Source of the DNA: Saprospiraceae bacterium
GTDB taxonomy: Bacteria; Bacteroidota; Bacteroidia; Chitinophagales; Saprospiraceae
Direction of reading: 5' to 3'
Assembly: GCA_016718205.1 (NCBI GenBank)
Contig: JADKEB010000016.1
Location: 1-64,000, forward strand
DNA: 64,000 bases
The notes beneath the pieces were generated by a model, which saw only the letters and a program-made list of their open reading frames with translations, had not been told where the DNA came from and made no database searches. This document shows, in pieces, positions 60,871 to 64,000 of the stretch (positions within the stretch are counted from its first letter, which is position 1; every line of letters starts with the position of its first letter). A program made the position numbers and the translations under genes.

Positions 60871-60908
60871 AAAATGGCTGTTTTCTACCCCCTGAAAGCA
60901 GCCATTTT
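60871..60908 (+). terminator. terminator-like hairpin in the gene-poor interval
   Basis: AAAATGGCTGTTTTC (60871-60885) pairs with GAAAGCAGCCATTTT (60894-60908), 15 bp with one G-T wobble and an 8-nt loop. T-rich stretch follows (ACTTTTG). 7 bp after the small-peptide stop. Confidence 0.7.
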
Positions 60909-61173
60909 ACTTTTGAATGGTGGATTTCATTTTTTCGCCTCACATTAAAAATCATCAATTTTTTTTGCGATTCAGGCAAGATGCCTTAATATATTGCATC
61001 GTAGTTAAAAGCTACGACACACAAACGAAACTTGATAAGAAATCGATCACAGTGCGAAAAAATGAAATGCACCTTTTTACTTTTAAATTGTGGTTTTTTA
61101 TAAGAAATTTTATTGAATTATACTTTGACTTTGAGAAGTCAAGCTTCAAGTGCTACAAGAACAAAATAAATAG

Positions 61174-61285
61174 ATATAAAACTTGACCTTATTTTCAATA
61201 TCTTCGTTGAAAAGCCTCGCCGAACCACCTCGGGTTCGCCTGTGTTTTTCGCCTTGATCTTGAAAATAATTCCTGCGTTTTATAT
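61174..61285. repeat. 112-bp nested inverted repeat downstream of pepA
   Basis: Outer arms ATATAAAAC (61174-61182) / GTTTTATAT (61277-61285), middle arms TTATTTTCAATATC (61189-61202) / GATCTTGAAAATAA (61256-61269, 13 of 14), and a central CGAACC-N6-GGTTCG loop (61221-61238). 11 bp after the pepA stop. Gene-free interval 60575-61296 otherwise has no known gene. Confidence 0.6.
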
Positions 61286-61296
61286 GTATATTTACT

Positions 61297-62733
61297 TCAT
61301 TCCTGTAGCACTAGCTTTTTCATAAATTCTGTCAGTAACCTCACGCCATAAGCAGTAGCTGTGCGTGTCTTGGCAAATTCACTATCTGTAAATGCCACTC
61401 CTGCAATATCAAGATGTGCCCATTTTTTATGTTCTGATGTAAAAAACTCCAGAAATTTGGCGGCAGTGATAGCACCGGCTACAGGTTTTCCGCTTAGATT
61501 TTTGATATCTGCGATGTCTGAATTCATATCTGCTGCATAGTCTTCCCACAGTGGTAGTCTCCAGACACGTTCATTTACATTTTCACCCGCAGCGTAAAGA
61601 GATTGGGCCAGTTCATCATTGTTTGTAAACATGCCGGAAGCATGGTACCCCAATGTGGCCACACAACTACCCGTTAGTGTAGCCAGGTCAATGATATACT
61701 CTGGATTGTGATTTTTAATGATATATGCAAGTCCGTCAGCAAGAATGAGCCGTCCCTCAGCATCCGTATCCAATACTTCTATGGATTTATTGCTATAGGA
61801 GCCAATAACATCACCAGGTCTTATGGCGTGGGCATCTACACTGTTTTCAGCCGCAGGAACTACACCGACTACATGTATATTTAGTTTTAATTTAGCAGCC
61901 AGCTCAACAGCACCAATTACGGCAGCTGCTCCTGCCATATCACATTTCATGTAACCCATATTGGCAGATGGTTTGATAGATATACCTCCTGTATCAAAGC
62001 TGATGCCTTTACCAACCAGGCCTAAAACAGGGTTTTTACTTTTTAAGCCTTCAGGTTTGTACTCCATGACGATAAAAACAGGAGGATTGGCACTGCCCTG
62101 CCCTACTGAAAGTAAAGCATCCATTCCTATTTTTTTAAGCTCTTTTTTTTCTAAAACCTGAACCTTGTATCCATATTTTTTACCTGATTCTTTGGCAAAA
62201 TCTCCGATATATTCTGGTGTTTTGGTGTTGGATGGATGATCCACCAAATGCATTATTGAGATTTTGGTTTCAGCAGTTTTTATCGCCTTCTGGGCCAGCT
62301 GATGTCTTTTTTTATTTACGACCACTGTAATATCGGGTTCTGTAAATTTACTTCCATTGGTCTTAAAAACTCCGACATTCAGCAAACCCAGATTCAATCC
62401 AAGCACAGCATTGAACAATTCATCATCAGAAAGGTGGTCGCACAATACATTGACTTTAAAATGATTTTTGGATCTGTATTGATAGATAAAACTGCGGTAG
62501 TAAATATATGATTTATTCAATTCTTTACCTTCACCAAGTCCAAGTATGAAAACCCGTTTTTGATTTTCAGGATGGTAAAAGCTGGTAATATCTTTGGCAC
62601 CAAGAGATATTTCAGGTTCAAAATTCAGACCCGAAACTTTTAGAAATAGGGTTTTGTCTAATTTGTCTTTTCCGAAAGGCAGTAAGATATTTTTACTTTC
62701 CTTGTTTTCTTTTTCCTTAATGTGTAGTGGCAT
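61297..62733 (-). CDS. pepA: leucyl aminopeptidase (M17)
   Basis: Cytoplasmic two-metal aminopeptidase of 478 aa that removes N-terminal residues from peptides. The catalytic domain (about 180-478) shows LVGKGISFDTGGISIKPSANMGYMKCDMAGAAAV (metal ligands and catalytic Lys), the motif EVLDTDAEGRLILADGLAY (NTDAEGR), and IDLATLTGSCVATLGY. N-terminal alpha/beta domain is at 1-170. The ATG start is about 25 residues before the first motif. Own unit with 145 bp to the next gene. Confidence 0.95.
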   Translation of the reverse strand: MPLHIKEKENKESKNILLPFGKDKLDKTLFLKVSGLNFEPEISLGAKDITSFYHPENQKRVFILGLGEGKELNKSYIYYRSFIYQYRSKNHFKVNVLCDHLSDDELFNAVLGLNLGLLNVGVFKTNGSKFTEPDITVVVNKKRHQLAQKAIKTAETKISIMHLVDHPSNTKTPEYIGDFAKESGKKYGYKVQVLEKKELKKIGMDALLSVGQGSANPPVFIVMEYKPEGLKSKNPVLGLVGKGISFDTGGISIKPSANMGYMKCDMAGAAAVIGAVELAAKLKLNIHVVGVVPAAENSVDAHAIRPGDVIGSYSNKSIEVLDTDAEGRLILADGLAYIIKNHNPEYIIDLATLTGSCVATLGYHASGMFTNNDELAQSLYAAGENVNERVWRLPLWEDYAADMNSDIADIKNLSGKPVAGAITAAKFLEFFTSEHKKWAHLDIAGVAFTDSEFAKTRTATAYGVRLLTEFMKKLVLQE

Positions 62734-62878
62734 TCTTTTAAATTACTGATTTTGAATTACGAATAAAGAATAAAATTTTCCCGAATGACATGGCTTTGGT
62801 AATTAGTAATTAGTTAAATTATTGATATACAACTTATCCGCTATTTGATTCAATCGCTGTTTTGTGGCATTTTAGTTT

Positions 62879-63661
62879 TCAATATTTATTGAAATACAAC
62901 CATTTTAGAGCAAGGGGAAACTGGTGGCCCCAATGGATTTCTTTATGTTGTCCGGATGGATTGTGAGAAAAAATGATATCAAAATCATCATATTTTCTTT
63001 TTTCCTGAAGGATGCTATCTAATCTTAATACCTGACCATAATGATTGGCACTTTCCATTCCTCCTGCGTACAAATAAATATCTGTGGGACCTGCAGGAGT
63101 AAAAGATTTTGCCCTTTTGTAAATCTCTTCAGAAATCCATAAGCTGGGAGAAAATATCATCATATTGCCGAAGATATCAGGATACTCAAAGCCAGCGTAA
63201 AGTGAAAGAAGACCACCGAGACTACTACCCCCTATCCCGGTCGACGTTCTGTCAGCCAAAACCCTGAACCTGTTGTCAATCATGGGTTTGAGATCTTCAA
63301 GCATAAATTTAAGATAAAGATCTCCTTCGGCTTCGCTATATCGGGGTGTGCTATAAGGCAAGAGTTCCTGAATCCTCAATTCCCCTCCGTGGTCAATGGC
63401 GACAATGATAACATCACCCATACCTTGTGCTGACAGCCAGGTAAGTGTTTTATCTACTCCCCAATTGCCGTAAGGGGCATATTCGTCAAATAAGTTTTGC
63501 CCGTCATGTAAGTACAGAACAGGGTATCTTTTATCTGTCTCATAATAATTATGTGGCAACAAAACTGATATGCGCCGTTTCCTTCCAAGCTGTGGAATTT
63601 CGTAAGCTTCATTCAGAATTTCGATTTTGGGGTAAAACGATTGTACTGCTTCTCTGATCAT
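62879..63661 (-). CDS. esterase-family (enterochelin esterase/esterase D-like) alpha/beta hydrolase
   Basis: Hydrolase of 260 aa of the esterase D-like family. Motifs: RRISVLLPHNYYETDKRYPVLYLHDGQNLFDE, GGELRIQELLPY, and the nucleophile elbow IGGSSLGGLLSLYAG (Ser near 144), then the His in GQHKEIHWGHQFP. No signal peptide, so cytoplasmic, probably a carbohydrate or siderophore ester hydrolase. 297 bp to the next start. Confidence 0.9.
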   Translation of the reverse strand: MIREAVQSFYPKIEILNEAYEIPQLGRKRRISVLLPHNYYETDKRYPVLYLHDGQNLFDEYAPYGNWGVDKTLTWLSAQGMGDVIIVAIDHGGELRIQELLPYSTPRYSEAEGDLYLKFMLEDLKPMIDNRFRVLADRTSTGIGGSSLGGLLSLYAGFEYPDIFGNMMIFSPSLWISEEIYKRAKSFTPAGPTDIYLYAGGMESANHYGQVLRLDSILQEKRKYDDFDIIFSHNPSGQHKEIHWGHQFPLALKWLYFNKY

Positions 63662-63908
63662 ATGGGCGCAAAATTACGATATTAAAATATTTTTTAAAGA
63701 TTTTTTTTTGGAAAAACTGGTAAAACTACTTTTCCTTAAACATGTATTAGCCTTTTTTTGGTCTGAATTCGTTTACTTCCTATTCCATTTATGCCAATGT
63801 TAAAACCTTGGAAGTCAATTTCTAAAAAGGTAATCGATTTTTGTTACTTTAAGAAATAATGACAAAAAGATAGACGCAAAACTTCTTTCAAACACTTATT
63901 TTATCCAT

Positions 63909-63916
63909 TATATTTG
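63909..63916 (+). promoter_or_regulatory. -7 box of the gene at the right edge
   Basis: TATATTTG fits TAnnTTTG, 43 bp before an ATG at 63959. No clear -33 seen. Confidence 0.35.
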
Positions 63917-63958
63917 CATCTGTTTCACAATTTATACTAAATCAGAGACCATTATTTC

Positions 63959-64000
63959 ATGGCAACAATCATCGTAAGCATTTCGATTCCTATTATATTG
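63959..64000 (+). CDS. 5' end of a gene running out of the window
   Basis: ATG followed by 13 open codons (MATIIVSISIPIIL) to the window end. The residues are hydrophobic, as in a membrane segment. Preceded by a -7 box at 63909-63916. Product unknown; the gene could be anything beginning with a TM or beta-strand. Confidence 0.4.
   Translation, partial: MATIIVSISIPIIL

Noticed and set aside
60713..60895. 60-codon frame starting with TTG
   Set aside because: Polar, no family, overlaps the terminator hairpin; the shorter hydrophobic ORF in another frame fits the signals better.

Overview
The window looks like a chromosomal segment of a low-GC Bacteroidota, most plausibly of the Saprospiria/Chitinophagia side (an inference; no rRNA is present). 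The signs are: several promoter boxes of the TAnnTTTG type, a type IX secretion (T9SS) C-terminal sorting domain on a BACON-repeat metalloprotease and on a CotH/lamin-tail protein, a MoxR-DUF58-BatA-BatB-BatC aerotolerance operon, DUF1080 and TlpA/DUF4369 secreted proteins, and lipoprotein or Sec signals ending in AQ. Core genes include coaX, thyA, birA/rsfS/ftsH, asnB, pepA, an NDH-2, a GT5 starch/glycogen synthase and a BamA-like protein. No rRNA, tRNA or CRISPR array was recognised.

Layout. 1-3.5 kb: a tyrosine recombinase, a zinc-ribbon protein and a dense patch of short inverted-repeat elements. 3.5-9.4 kb: dicarboxylate/amino-acid symporter, NDH-2, a small acidic protein, coaX, a GT4 glycosyltransferase. 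9.5-12.1 kb: a DUF4143-type ATPase between two MITE-like elements, then a decayed tricorn-type protease. 12.1-17 kb: thyA, a nested set of repeats, birA divergent from rsfS-ftsH. 17-19.7 kb: four minus-strand genes (TlpA, DUF1080, VOC, PH domain). 20-22.2 kb: an archaeal-type (DUF234) ATPase bracketed by five long palindromes and a MITE. 22.2-31 kb: a VanX-like dipeptidase pair, then the moxR/bat operon. 31-40 kb: alkaline phosphatase, EamA transporter, a frame-disrupted CotH-LTD-T9SS gene and a 1306-aa secreted zinc protease. 40.5-44 kb: NUDIX hydrolase and an ECF sigma / membrane protein / outer-membrane protein cassette. 44-53 kb: minus-strand run of GT5 synthase, CocE hydrolase, BamA-like, CBS, TM2 and SpoIIE-type phosphatase genes. 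53-58 kb: asnB, a lipoprotein serpin, an acyl-CoA synthetase. 58-60.6 kb: a compact ABC exporter operon with a YtrA-type GntR repressor and its probable operator. 60.6-64 kb: small transcript candidate, pepA, an esterase and the first codons of another gene.

The most unusual content is between the genes. At least five families of short, coding-free elements with terminal inverted repeats are seen, one of them in four copies (plus two with the same ends and a different interior) with 3-bp TTA/TAA target duplications and swappable internal hairpins with compensatory changes. Both archaeal-type ATPase genes lie next to copies of this family and next to their own palindromes. Three genes are broken (tricorn, CotH-LTD, ABC permease), two of them at homopolymer runs, so assembly error must be excluded there.
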